A stretch of 63,232 nt of DNA from CAZOWL01 sp964583605. GTDB lineage: Bacteria > Pseudomonadota > Gammaproteobacteria > Chromatiales > Chromatiaceae. Position 1 is the first letter of the stretch; every line of letters begins with the position of its first letter. A program made the position numbers and the translations under genes. Below the pieces are notes generated by a model. That model did no database searches, was not told the origin of the DNA, and saw only the letters and a list, made by a program, of their open reading frames with translations. Positions 50,124-57,993 of the stretch are shown piece by piece. The stretch lies in contig CAZOWL010000009.1 of the NCBI GenBank assembly GCA_964583605.1, forward strand, positions 1 to 63,232, in the 5' to 3' direction.

Positions 50124-51680
50124 ATGTCCTCAATACGTCGCGCCTTGATCAGCGTCTCCGACAAGAGCGGACTGCTCGATCTCGCCCGCGGACTTACGGC
50201 CCGTGGCGTCGAGATCCTCTCTACTGGCGGCACGGCCCGCCTACTGACCGAAAACGATATCCCGGTGACCGAGGTCTCTGACTATACTGGCTTCCCGGAG
50301 ATGATGGGCGGCCGCGTCAAGACCCTGCACCCGCGACTTCATGGTGGCATATTGGGGCGCCGCGGCGTCGATGACGTCGTCATGCGCGAGAATGCGATCC
50401 GGCCAATCGATTTGGTCGTCGTCAATCTCTATCCGTTCGAGGCAACCACGGCTGATCCGGACTGCGATCTGGCCAAGGCAGTCGAGATGATCGATATCGG
50501 TGGTCCGGCCCTGTTGCGCGCCGCGGCCAAGAATTATGCCGATGTCGGGGTTCTTGTCGACAGCGCCGATTACCCTCGGATTCTGACCGAGCTCGCCGAG
50601 CACGGCGGTGCCTTGAGTGCCGCGACGCGCTTCGATCTGGCGGTGAAGGCCTTCGAGCACACGGCGCGCTATGATGGGATTGTCGCCAATTACCTGGGCC
50701 GGTACCTCGAAGGCGGAAGCCCTTTTCCGCGCACCCTGAGCGGTCAGTTCCAGCGCGGCCAACTGATGCGCTACGGCGAGAACCCCCATCAACGAGCGGC
50801 CTTTTATGTCGAGCGAGCGCCTTCGGAGGCGAGCGTTGCGACGGCCCGCCAGCTGCAAGGCAAGGAACTCTCCTACAATAACATCGCCGATGCCGATGCG
50901 GCCCTCGAGTGCGTCAAGCAGTTTGCCGACGGTCCGACCTGTGTGATCGTCAAGCACGGCAACCCCTGTGGTGTGGCGACCGGCGTCAATCTCGCCGCGG
51001 CCTATGATCGCGCCTATCGCACCGATCCGGAGTCGGCCTTTGGCGGGATCATCGCTGTCAATCAAGAGCTCGATGAGGCAACGGCTAAGCGGATCGTCGA
51101 GCGGCAGTTCGTCGAGGTCATCATCGCGCCAGGCGCGTCACCGACCGCCGTGACCGCCATAGCCGCTAAGAAGAACGTTCGCCTGTTGGTCTCTGGTGAC
51201 TGGGCGAGCGAGGATGTGCACCGTTTCGACGTCAAGCGCGTCAATGGCGGTCTCCTGGTTCAGGACGCCGATCTCCGTCTGGCGGAATCGCTCCGCGTCG
51301 TGTCTCAGCGCTCACCAAGCGAGCAGGAGATGGCCGATCTCCTCTTCAGCTGGAGGGTGGCCAAGTTCGTCAAGTCCAACGCCATCGTCTATGGTCGCGA
51401 TGGCATGACGGTTGGCATCGGCGCGGGCCAGATGAGCCGTGTCAACTCGGCACGCATCGCGGCGATGAAGGCCGAGCAGGCCGGGATCACCGTCGCCGGT
51501 GCGGTGATGGCCTCCGATGCCTTCTTCCCGTTCCGCGACGGCATCGATCAGGCCGCCGCTGTCGGCATCACGGCGGTGATCCAACCGGGTGGCTCACAGC
51601 GCGACGACGATGCGATCGCCGCCGCCGACGAGCACAAGATGGCGATGGTCTTCACCGGCATGCGCCACTTCCGCCACTGA
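50124..51680 (+). CDS. purH: Bifunctional AICAR transformylase / IMP cyclohydrolase
   Basis: PurH carries out the last two steps of IMP synthesis. The 518-residue protein has the N-terminal MGS-like cyclohydrolase domain (RRALISVSDKSGLLDLARGL, STGGTARLL, GGRVKTLHPRLHGGIL) and the C-terminal transformylase with MRYGENPHQRAAFY, KHGNPCGVA, the SAFGGIIAVN segment and ending TGMRHFRH. The fis-purH-purD order is conserved in gammaproteobacteria, here interrupted by an acyltransferase gene. Confidence 0.97.
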   Translation: MSSIRRALISVSDKSGLLDLARGLTARGVEILSTGGTARLLTENDIPVTEVSDYTGFPEMMGGRVKTLHPRLHGGILGRRGVDDVVMRENAIRPIDLVVVNLYPFEATTADPDCDLAKAVEMIDIGGPALLRAAAKNYADVGVLVDSADYPRILTELAEHGGALSAATRFDLAVKAFEHTARYDGIVANYLGRYLEGGSPFPRTLSGQFQRGQLMRYGENPHQRAAFYVERAPSEASVATARQLQGKELSYNNIADADAALECVKQFADGPTCVIVKHGNPCGVATGVNLAAAYDRAYRTDPESAFGGIIAVNQELDEATAKRIVERQFVEVIIAPGASPTAVTAIAAKKNVRLLVSGDWASEDVHRFDVKRVNGGLLVQDADLRLAESLRVVSQRSPSEQEMADLLFSWRVAKFVKSNAIVYGRDGMTVGIGAGQMSRVNSARIAAMKAEQAGITVAGAVMASDAFFPFRDGIDQAAAVGITAVIQPGGSQRDDDAIAAADEHKMAMVFTGMRHFRH

Positions 51681-51723
51681 GCCGACCGGGCGACTGGCTC
51701 GATTCGATCCCTGCCTAGGTCCG

Positions 51724-52548
51724 ATGTCCATCCATCCCACGGCCATCATTGAAGACGGCGCCGAGGTCCACCCGTCGGTGGTCGTCGGGGCGCATAGTTT
51801 CATCGAGCGCGGGGCTGTGGTCAGTGAAGACTGCGTCATCGAGACCTGCGTGCGCATCGGCGCGGCCACCCGACTCGGTCGGGGTAACCGTGTCGGTCAT
51901 GGTGCCGCCCTTGGCGTGGAGCCCCAGGACCTGAGCTTCACGCCGGACCGGATAAAGCCGTTGATCATTGGCGATTTCAATCGTTTCCGTGAGGGCGTGA
52001 CGATCAGCGCCGGCGTCAAGAGCGAGACCGGCACCCGAATTGGCGATCACAACTACTTCATGGCCTATGCCCACGTTGGTCACGACTGCATCGTCGGCGA
52101 TGACAATGTCTTCGCCAATGCCGCGACCTTGGCCGGCCATGTCGAGCTCGAGGACCACGTCTTCCTATCCGGACTGGTCGCGGTGCACCAGTTCTGTCGT
52201 ATCGGCGCCTATTCGCTGATCGCCGGCGTCTCTGGCGTGCCGCAGGACGTGCCGCCCTTTGTGCTCGCCGATGGCCATCGGGCACGGATCGTCGGCATCA
52301 ACGCGGTGGGTCTGCGTCGTCATGGGTTCACGACGGACCGGCGGCAGATCATCAAGGCGGTCTATCGCGTCATCTATCGAGGTGGGCTCAGGCTCGCTGA
52401 GGCCCTGGTCACGGCGGAATCGGCGTATCCACACCCGGAGACACGCAAGATCGTGCATTTCATCGAGTCGAGTCGGCGGGGCATTCTGTCCTTCGGAAGT
52501 GCCGACGCGGATCGGCGACCCGTCGCGGCTGAGCATTCGACAGACTGA
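51724..52548 (+). CDS. LpxA-like UDP-N-acetylglucosamine acyltransferase
   Basis: The 274-residue protein is a left-handed beta-helix acyltransferase closely following LpxA. It has IHPTAIIEDGAEV hexapeptide repeats, EPQDLSF, the AHVGHDC segment in which H117 and H120 align with H122 and the catalytic H125 of E. coli LpxA, HQFCRIGAYSLIAG, and the C-terminal helices GLRRHGF to KAVYRVIYRGG. LpxA starts lipid A synthesis and normally sits in lpxD-fabZ-lpxA-lpxB. Here it lies between purH and purD, so this may be a second copy with a different acyl chain or substrate. An upstream frame extension overlaps purH and is rejected. Confidence 0.9.
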   Translation: MSIHPTAIIEDGAEVHPSVVVGAHSFIERGAVVSEDCVIETCVRIGAATRLGRGNRVGHGAALGVEPQDLSFTPDRIKPLIIGDFNRFREGVTISAGVKSETGTRIGDHNYFMAYAHVGHDCIVGDDNVFANAATLAGHVELEDHVFLSGLVAVHQFCRIGAYSLIAGVSGVPQDVPPFVLADGHRARIVGINAVGLRRHGFTTDRRQIIKAVYRVIYRGGLRLAEALVTAESAYPHPETRKIVHFIESSRRGILSFGSADADRRPVAAEHSTD

Positions 52549-52570
52549 TTCGGGCAGAGGAGTCCAGGCA

Positions 52571-53863
52571 GTGAAGATCTTGATCATCGGCAGCGGCGGT
52601 CGCGAGCACGCGTTGGCTTGGAAGGCGGCGCAGTCGCCGATGGCCGAGCGAGTCTATGTCGCGCCAGGAAACGGCGGCACGCAGGACGAGCCGGGTGTCG
52701 AGAATGTCCCGATCGCGGTCGAGGAGATCGACCGGTTGGTCGCTTTCGCCGCGGACACGGGCATCGACCTGACGATCGTCGGGCCTGAGGCGCCATTGGT
52801 GGCCGGCATCACCGATGCCTTCAGCGCGGCAGGACTCCGGTGCCTTGGCCCGAGCCGCGCGGCCGCGCGGCTCGAAGGCTCCAAGGCCTTCACCAAGGAC
52901 TTCCTCGCCCGACACCGGATTCCCACGGCCAGGTATCGCGTCTTCGACACGGCCGAGCCGGCGATCGGCTACCTGCGAGAGATGGGTGCGCCAATCGTCG
53001 TCAAGGCCGACGGCCTCGCGGCAGGAAAGGGGGTCATCCTGGCTGCCGATATCGGCGAGGCGGAGCGAGCCGTGCGCGATATCCTCGTCGATCGACGCTT
53101 CGGCAGCGCCGGTGCAAAAGTCGTCATCGAGGAGTATCTGACCGGCGAGGAGGCGAGCTTCATTGCCTTGGTCGACGGTCAACACGTCCTGGCCATGGCC
53201 ACGTCGCAGGACCACAAGGCACGCGACGATGGGGACCGTGGGCCAAATACCGGCGGGATGGGGGCCTACTCGCCGGCCCCGGTCGTCACGCCCGAGATTC
53301 ATGACCGCATTCTGCGCGAGGTCATCGAGCCGACCGTGGCCGGGTTGGCGGGTGAAGGGAGCCCCTATGTCGGATTCCTCTATGCCGGTCTGATGATCGG
53401 TCCGGACGGGACGCCCAAGGTGCTGGAGTACAACTGCCGGTTGGGTGATCCGGAGGCCCAGCCGATCCTGATGCGCCTCAAGTCCGATCTCATCGGATTG
53501 TGTCTTGCCGCGCTCGAGGGCCGGCTCGATCAGGCGGCGACCGAGTGGGACCCACGCCCGGCGCTAGGCGTTGTCATGGCGGCCGGCGGTTATCCGGGGA
53601 CCTACGAGCGTGGGTGCCCAATCGTTGGCCTCGACGAGGTCCGCGATCCAGATTGCCTAGTCTTCCAGGCCGGTACGCGGCGGCGCGATGGCGGGCTCGT
53701 CACCGATGGCGGCCGGGTGCTCTGTGTCACGGCGCTGGGCGAGACGGTCGGTTCGGCCCAGGCCCGCGCCTATGCCGCGGTCGACAAGATCCGCTGGAAA
53801 GACGCCTACTTTCGCCGCGACATCGGCCACCGAGCTGTCGCGCGTGAAGCCGCTGGGTCGTAG
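52571..53863 (+). CDS. purD: Phosphoribosylamine-glycine ligase
   Basis: PurD makes glycinamide ribonucleotide from phosphoribosylamine and glycine. The protein starts at a GTG (52571, GAGGAG upstream) with KILIIGSGGREHALAWK. The ATP-grasp regions follow: VVKADGLAAGKGV, the VVIEEYLTGEEAS strand, SQDHKARDDGDRGPNTGGMGAYSPAP, and the metal-binding EYNCRLGDPEAQ. Length 430 is normal. Confidence 0.96.
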   Translation: MKILIIGSGGREHALAWKAAQSPMAERVYVAPGNGGTQDEPGVENVPIAVEEIDRLVAFAADTGIDLTIVGPEAPLVAGITDAFSAAGLRCLGPSRAAARLEGSKAFTKDFLARHRIPTARYRVFDTAEPAIGYLREMGAPIVVKADGLAAGKGVILAADIGEAERAVRDILVDRRFGSAGAKVVIEEYLTGEEASFIALVDGQHVLAMATSQDHKARDDGDRGPNTGGMGAYSPAPVVTPEIHDRILREVIEPTVAGLAGEGSPYVGFLYAGLMIGPDGTPKVLEYNCRLGDPEAQPILMRLKSDLIGLCLAALEGRLDQAATEWDPRPALGVVMAAGGYPGTYERGCPIVGLDEVRDPDCLVFQAGTRRRDGGLVTDGGRVLCVTALGETVGSAQARAYAAVDKIRWKDAYFRRDIGHRAVAREAAGS

Positions 53864-53887
53864 CCGAGCACACGGAGGGGATCGGCG

Positions 53888-54646
53888 ATGCTCGAGGCGG
53901 TGATCTTTGATGTCGATGGGACACTGGCCGATACCGAAGAGGCGCATAGGCAGGCCTTCAATGAGACATTCCTCGCCTTTGGCCTCGGCTGGGATTGGGA
54001 CCCGGCCCTCTATCGGCGCTTGTTGTCCGTCGCCGGGGGCAAGGAGCGAATTCGTCACTACATGCGCGAGTGCTGTCCCGAGCGGCTTGCCGACCCCGGA
54101 GCCGGCGCGCTGATCGACAGGCTCCACCGGCAGAAGACGCAACGCTATGCCGATATGGTTGCTGGCGGCGGCATCCCCCCGCGCCCCGGCGTTGTGCGGC
54201 TCATCCTGGAGCTGTATCGCGAGCGGGTTCGCCTCGCGATCGCGACGACGACCTCGCTCAGCAATGTTCAGACGCTGCTCGCCGGCACACTCAGCGACTT
54301 GCCGTCGGATACCTTCGAGGTCATCGGGGCCGGTGAGCAGGCGAGCGAGAAGAAGCCTTCACCAATGATCTACCAATGGGTCCTTGCGCGCTTAGGTCAG
54401 CCGTCAATCCGTTGCCTCGCGATCGAGGACTCCGAGAACGGCGTCCGCTCGGCGCTCGGCGCCGGTGTGCCGGTGGTGGTCACCGAATCGGCCTGGAGTC
54501 GGGGTGACGATTTTTCGGGTTGCGTGGCCGCGGTGTCGGATCTGGGCGATCCGGGCATACCCTTCACCTTGATCAGCGGTGAAGCCTATGGCCGCGAGTG
54601 GGTCGATGCCGCCCTGCTAAGGCGCTGGCACGCAGGGGACCTTTGA
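53888..54646 (+). CDS. CbbY-type HAD phosphatase
   Basis: The 252-residue HAD-superfamily protein begins MLEAVIFDVDGTLADTEEAHRQAFN with the catalytic D-x-D and the cap domain typical of CbbY. ATTTSLSNVQTLL (motif II), KKPSPMIYQWVLARLG (motif III) and IEDSENGVRSALGAG (motif IV) follow. CbbY proteins remove xylulose-1,5-bisphosphate, an inhibitor formed by Rubisco. The adjacent ketose-bisphosphate aldolase fits a role in Calvin-cycle sugar phosphates, but the substrate is inferred. It starts 24 bases after purD. Confidence 0.88.
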   Translation: MLEAVIFDVDGTLADTEEAHRQAFNETFLAFGLGWDWDPALYRRLLSVAGGKERIRHYMRECCPERLADPGAGALIDRLHRQKTQRYADMVAGGGIPPRPGVVRLILELYRERVRLAIATTTSLSNVQTLLAGTLSDLPSDTFEVIGAGEQASEKKPSPMIYQWVLARLGQPSIRCLAIEDSENGVRSALGAGVPVVVTESAWSRGDDFSGCVAAVSDLGDPGIPFTLISGEAYGREWVDAALLRRWHAGDL

Positions 54647-54653
54647 TCCCGGG

Positions 54654-54782
54654 CCCGGTCGACTGGCCGCCTGACGATCGTGCAGCGGGAGTACGGCCAC
54701 CCCGGAAGACGGGCGTCGATGCGTGGAGTGTAGGCAATGGGTACCCTACGCTGCTGGCCCCGGACCCCCGGTCGACCGGCCG
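54654..54782. repeat. Pair of 16-base direct repeats in cbbY-aldolase gap
   Basis: CCCGGTCGACTGGCCG (54654-54669) and CCCGGTCGACCGGCCG (54767-54782) differ at one base and flank the central part of the 174-base gap. The second copy includes the 12-base palindrome CCGGTCGACCGG. They could be paired operator sites looping the region before the aldolase gene. Confidence 0.45.
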
Positions 54783-54820
54783 TTGGATGTCAACCTGCCG
54801 GAGCCCTAAGGAGTCGTTTT

Positions 54821-55993
54821 ATGCCTCTGGTAAACATGCGTGACATGCTCGTACATGCCCGCACTCACGGCTATGCCGTCGCGGCCCTCGATGTGGTCAG
54901 CCTCGATTTCCTCGAGGCTGTCGTTCAGGCAGCCGAGAGCTGCCGCGCACCTGTGATCGTCAGCCTGGCCGAGTCCCATTTCGAGCACTATGACTTCGAG
55001 CTGCTGATGGCCGCAGTCGTCGCTGCCTGCACGCGCTCAAGCGCGCCGTTGGCGATCCACCTCGACCATGGTGCCAGCCTGGACTCCGCCATCCGAGCGA
55101 TCCGACTCGGCTGCAACGGTGTGATGGTCGACGGTTCGCATCTGAGCTTGGGTGAGAACCAGGGCCTGACGAAGGCCGTGGCGGAGATGGCCCATGCCTG
55201 TGGGGTCGCGGTCGAGGGCGAACTCGGCTATGTGCCGGGGGAGGAGGGCGAGGATGCCGAGCGGCATCCTGGCGAAGTCGTCTACACGACGCCGGATGAA
55301 GCCAACCGCTTCGTCGCTGAGACCGGCGTGGATTGCCTCGCCGTCTCGGTCGGCACCGTCCATGGCCGCATGCGCGGTAGCCCGCAACTGGACTTCGAGC
55401 GCCTGGCGGCGATCGCCGGGGCCGTGAGCTTGCCGTTGGTGATCCACGGGGGCACGGGGCTGGCCGATGACCAGTTTCGGCGGCTGATCGCCCTGGGTGT
55501 CGCCAAGATCAACTATTATACGGCGCTTGCGGATACGGCGGCGCAGTCGATCCGGGCCGCGATCGAGAGGGACCCGCAGGCGGGCTACACCCGACTCGCG
55601 TCCGGCGTGCGCAGTGCCGTCCGGCAGGAGGCCGAGCGGGTGATCCGGCTCTTCGGTGGGAATGATCGCGCCAAGGAGCTGCTCACGCAGTGTCGAGCCT
55701 GGCGCGAGATCGAGCACTTGATCCTGTTCAACGCGAGCGGCGATGACGAAGACGTCGCCGCCATGAAGGCGGAGGGACGGCGCGTGCTCAGCGCGCTCCC
55801 CGGTGTCCGTCGTGCCGACACCGGTCATGCCGTCACCGAAGACGCACGTTACCGCGATTGCTGGCTCATCCGTTTCTGCGGCGAGCCGGTGATCGCCGCC
55901 TACGCCCAACATCCCGAGCACGTCGGCTTTGCCGATATGCACTTCCGACCCATGGCCGCAGATCGGCTGAAGATCGACTACAAGCTGGATTGA
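54821..55993 (+). CDS. Class II ketose-bisphosphate aldolase fused to a Dabb domain
   Basis: From the ATG at 54821 (AAGGAG upstream) the protein has 390 residues. Residues 1-290 are a class II zinc aldolase with AIHLDHGAS (catalytic Asp and zinc His), VEGELGYVPGEEGE, VGTVHGRMRG and VIHGGTGL. The active-site strand reads KINYYTAL, where fructose-bisphosphate aldolases usually have NVDTD, and the N-terminal FNVNN-type segment is ALDVV, so the substrate may differ. Residues about 295-390 (HLILFNASGDDEDV to HVGFADMHFRPM) match a Dabb (stress-responsive alpha/beta barrel) domain. Such a C-terminal fusion is not present in standard Fba, GatY or KbaY. Confidence 0.88.
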   Translation: MPLVNMRDMLVHARTHGYAVAALDVVSLDFLEAVVQAAESCRAPVIVSLAESHFEHYDFELLMAAVVAACTRSSAPLAIHLDHGASLDSAIRAIRLGCNGVMVDGSHLSLGENQGLTKAVAEMAHACGVAVEGELGYVPGEEGEDAERHPGEVVYTTPDEANRFVAETGVDCLAVSVGTVHGRMRGSPQLDFERLAAIAGAVSLPLVIHGGTGLADDQFRRLIALGVAKINYYTALADTAAQSIRAAIERDPQAGYTRLASGVRSAVRQEAERVIRLFGGNDRAKELLTQCRAWREIEHLILFNASGDDEDVAAMKAEGRRVLSALPGVRRADTGHAVTEDARYRDCWLIRFCGEPVIAAYAQHPEHVGFADMHFRPMAADRLKIDYKLD

Positions 55994-55996
55994 TTG

Positions 55997-56476
55997 ATGA
56001 ACAAGCAATTGCGTTCACCCTTGACCCTGGCAGCCCTTTTTGCCGCGATCCTCGCGCTGTTACTGCTCCCGATCGGTTGCGGTTCGGGCTCATACGTCCC
56101 GCTTGCGGCCAACGAGATGTCGGCGCCGGATGCTTGGGCCCAGGCCAACCAGGGCGAGCTGACCATCGTCGATGTGCGCACGCCACAGGAATGGCGTCAG
56201 ACCGGTGTCGTGCCGGGCGCGTTGGAGATGGACATGCAGCATCCGCAGGGGGCAGGCGGATTCGCCAATGCACTTCTCGCCGAGGTCGGTGGTGACCGCG
56301 CGGCCCCGATCGGGCTCATCTGCCGGACTGGCAACCGCAGCGGCCAGGTGCAGAAGGTCCTCGCACGTGAGGGCTTCACCCGGGTCTACAACATCCGCGA
56401 GGGCATGGTCGGTAGCCGCGCCGGGCCCGGCTGGCTGCGGCGAGGTCTACCGGTAGAATCCTGCAAGCGCTGCTGA
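55997..56476 (+). CDS. Exported rhodanese-domain protein
   Basis: The 159-residue protein has a hydrophobic N-terminal segment ending LLLLPIGCGSGS, suggesting a lipoprotein (Cys28) although the -3 residue is Pro rather than Leu. A single rhodanese domain has TIVDVRTPQEWRQTGVVPGA and the active-site loop CRTGNRSGQ with Cys109. It would act in the periplasm on sulfur transfer or thiol chemistry. It begins 4 bases after the aldolase stop. Its own C terminus ends in CKRC. Confidence 0.88.
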   Translation: MNKQLRSPLTLAALFAAILALLLLPIGCGSGSYVPLAANEMSAPDAWAQANQGELTIVDVRTPQEWRQTGVVPGALEMDMQHPQGAGGFANALLAEVGGDRAAPIGLICRTGNRSGQVQKVLAREGFTRVYNIREGMVGSRAGPGWLRRGLPVESCKRC

Positions 56477-56520
56477 TGGCAGCCGAAGGAGGGACTCTGC
56501 GCGGGTCTCTGCTTGCATCG

Positions 56521-57717
56521 CTAGGCCGCCGGATCATCCGTTGAGAACAGCGAGAGCTGGGTCCCGCGGTTGGCGTGGGGCGGCCGGAACTGGCTGCTAT
56601 CGAGCTCCCAAGCGCCGGTGTCGGTGCTGAGTCCGGCCCGGCGGGCGGCGAGTGTGAAACGCTGGTGCAGCAGCTCGGCCACGGGACCGCTCCCGCGGTG
56701 ACGATGCCCGAATCGGGGATCATTGAGCCGTCCGGCCCGACATTGACGGATGAGGCTGAGCACCTTGGCGGCCCGGTCGGGATAGTGGGCCGCAAGCCAC
56801 TCCTCGAATAGTCCTTTGAGCTCCAGGGGCAGTCGGATCAGCTGGCTACAGGCCTTGGTCGCGCCGGCGGCCGCGGCGCTCGATAGGGCCCGCTCGAGAT
56901 CGGCGTCGGTGAGGCCGGGTATGATCGGCGAGACCAGCACGCCGACCGGCACGCCGGCCTGCGCAAGCGTCTCGATCGTCGCCAGGCGACGAGACGGCGA
57001 GGCGGCGCGCGGCTCGAGACGACGGGCCAGCTCCGGATCGAGCGTTGTGATCGAGACGCGCACAGCGACCAGTTGCTGCCGCGCCATGTCTGCGAGCTGC
57101 TCGAGGTCACGGAGGACTAACGCCGACTTGGTCGTGATGAAGGCCGGATGGCGGCAGTTCCCGAGCACATCCAGGATGGCTCGCGTGATTCGCAGGTGTC
57201 GCTCGATCGGTTGGTAGGGATCCGTGCTCGCGCCCAGTGCCAACGGCGCTGGCCTGTAGCGCGGGGCGGCCAGCTCGCGCTCTAGCTGGGCGGCGGCATC
57301 GGGCTTGTAGAAGAGGCGGGTCTCGAAATCCAGCCCCGGGGAGAGGCCGAGCCATGCGTGGCTCGGGCGGGCGTAGCAGTAGATGCAGCCGTGCTCACAG
57401 CCCCGGTAGGGATTCAGCGATCGATCGAACGGGATGTCGGGTGAAGCGTTGTAGCTGATGACCCGGCGACTGGTGTCGACGCCGACCGTGGTGCGCAGCG
57501 GCTCTGGCGGCTCAAGCCACCACCCGTCCTCGATGCCCTCCCGTCGCTGCTCGGCATAGCGGCAATCCGGGCGCGAGCAGGCACCCCGGCCTCCAGCGGG
57601 CCGCGATGCGCCTCGTGCTGCGGGATCAGTCCTTTTCAGCGCCGCGTCGGCAGGCAAGCCTGCCTCGTTCAGCGTGGACAACCCGAAGCGGATCCGTCGC
57701 GCGACGATAGAGCGCAA
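56521..57717 (-). CDS. PA0069-family radical SAM protein (SPL-like)
   Basis: The 398-residue protein has the radical SAM cluster motif NPYRGCEHGCIYCYARPSH (CxxxCxxC) near residue 106, followed by GASTDPYQPIERH, ITTKSALVLRDLEQL and GVLVSPIIPGLTDADLE, as in PA0069-family proteins distantly related to spore photoproduct lyase (SplB). The reaction is unknown for this family. The N-terminal 60 residues, including CSRPDCRYAEQRRE, precede the core and the exact start is uncertain. It converges with the rhodanese gene. Confidence 0.88.
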   Translation of the reverse strand: MRSIVARRIRFGLSTLNEAGLPADAALKRTDPAARGASRPAGGRGACSRPDCRYAEQRREGIEDGWWLEPPEPLRTTVGVDTSRRVISYNASPDIPFDRSLNPYRGCEHGCIYCYARPSHAWLGLSPGLDFETRLFYKPDAAAQLERELAAPRYRPAPLALGASTDPYQPIERHLRITRAILDVLGNCRHPAFITTKSALVLRDLEQLADMARQQLVAVRVSITTLDPELARRLEPRAASPSRRLATIETLAQAGVPVGVLVSPIIPGLTDADLERALSSAAAAGATKACSQLIRLPLELKGLFEEWLAAHYPDRAAKVLSLIRQCRAGRLNDPRFGHRHRGSGPVAELLHQRFTLAARRAGLSTDTGAWELDSSQFRPPHANRGTQLSLFSTDDPAA

Positions 57718-57759
57718 AGAATTTCAATCTCTTATCCAGAAGGCGGTCACCCGTCAGAC

Positions 57760-57784
57760 GAACCCCATCAGACGAACGGGGTTC
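57760..57784. repeat. Hairpin upstream of the aldo/keto reductase
   Basis: GAACCCC (57760-57766) and GGGGTTC (57778-57784) form a perfect 7-bp stem around an 11-base loop that contains a repeat of the flanking CAGACGAAC string. It lies 43 bases upstream of the radical SAM gene start and 210 bases before the reductase, and may affect either transcript. Confidence 0.3.
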
Positions 57785-57865
57785 ACGAGGCAAGGTTCTG
57801 GTTTGCCAAGTCCTTTCTGCCGCTGCGGTTCCAATTGCCGAATCCAAGATGGTAGGGTAACCATC

Positions 57866-57991
57866 ATGGCCGATGATCTCAATTCTGCTCCCGACCCGGT
57901 CGGCGAGCGGCGGTCAATCCAGTGCTGGCCGCGGTTGTCGCGATCCCCCGTCGGAAAGAGGCGCCTTGCCGCGCGCAATCCTGAGGAGTAG
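57866..57991 (+). CDS. Possible small open reading frame ahead of tas
   Basis: A 41-codon frame from ATG 57866 ends at TAG 57989-57991, two bases before the tas start. Its last codons contain the GAGGAG ribosome site of tas. It begins MADDLNSAPDPVGERRSIQC and has no recognised similarity. It may be a leader peptide whose translation affects tas, or be fortuitous. Confidence 0.22.
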   Translation: MADDLNSAPDPVGERRSIQCWPRLSRSPVGKRRLAARNPEE

Positions 57992-57993
57992 CC

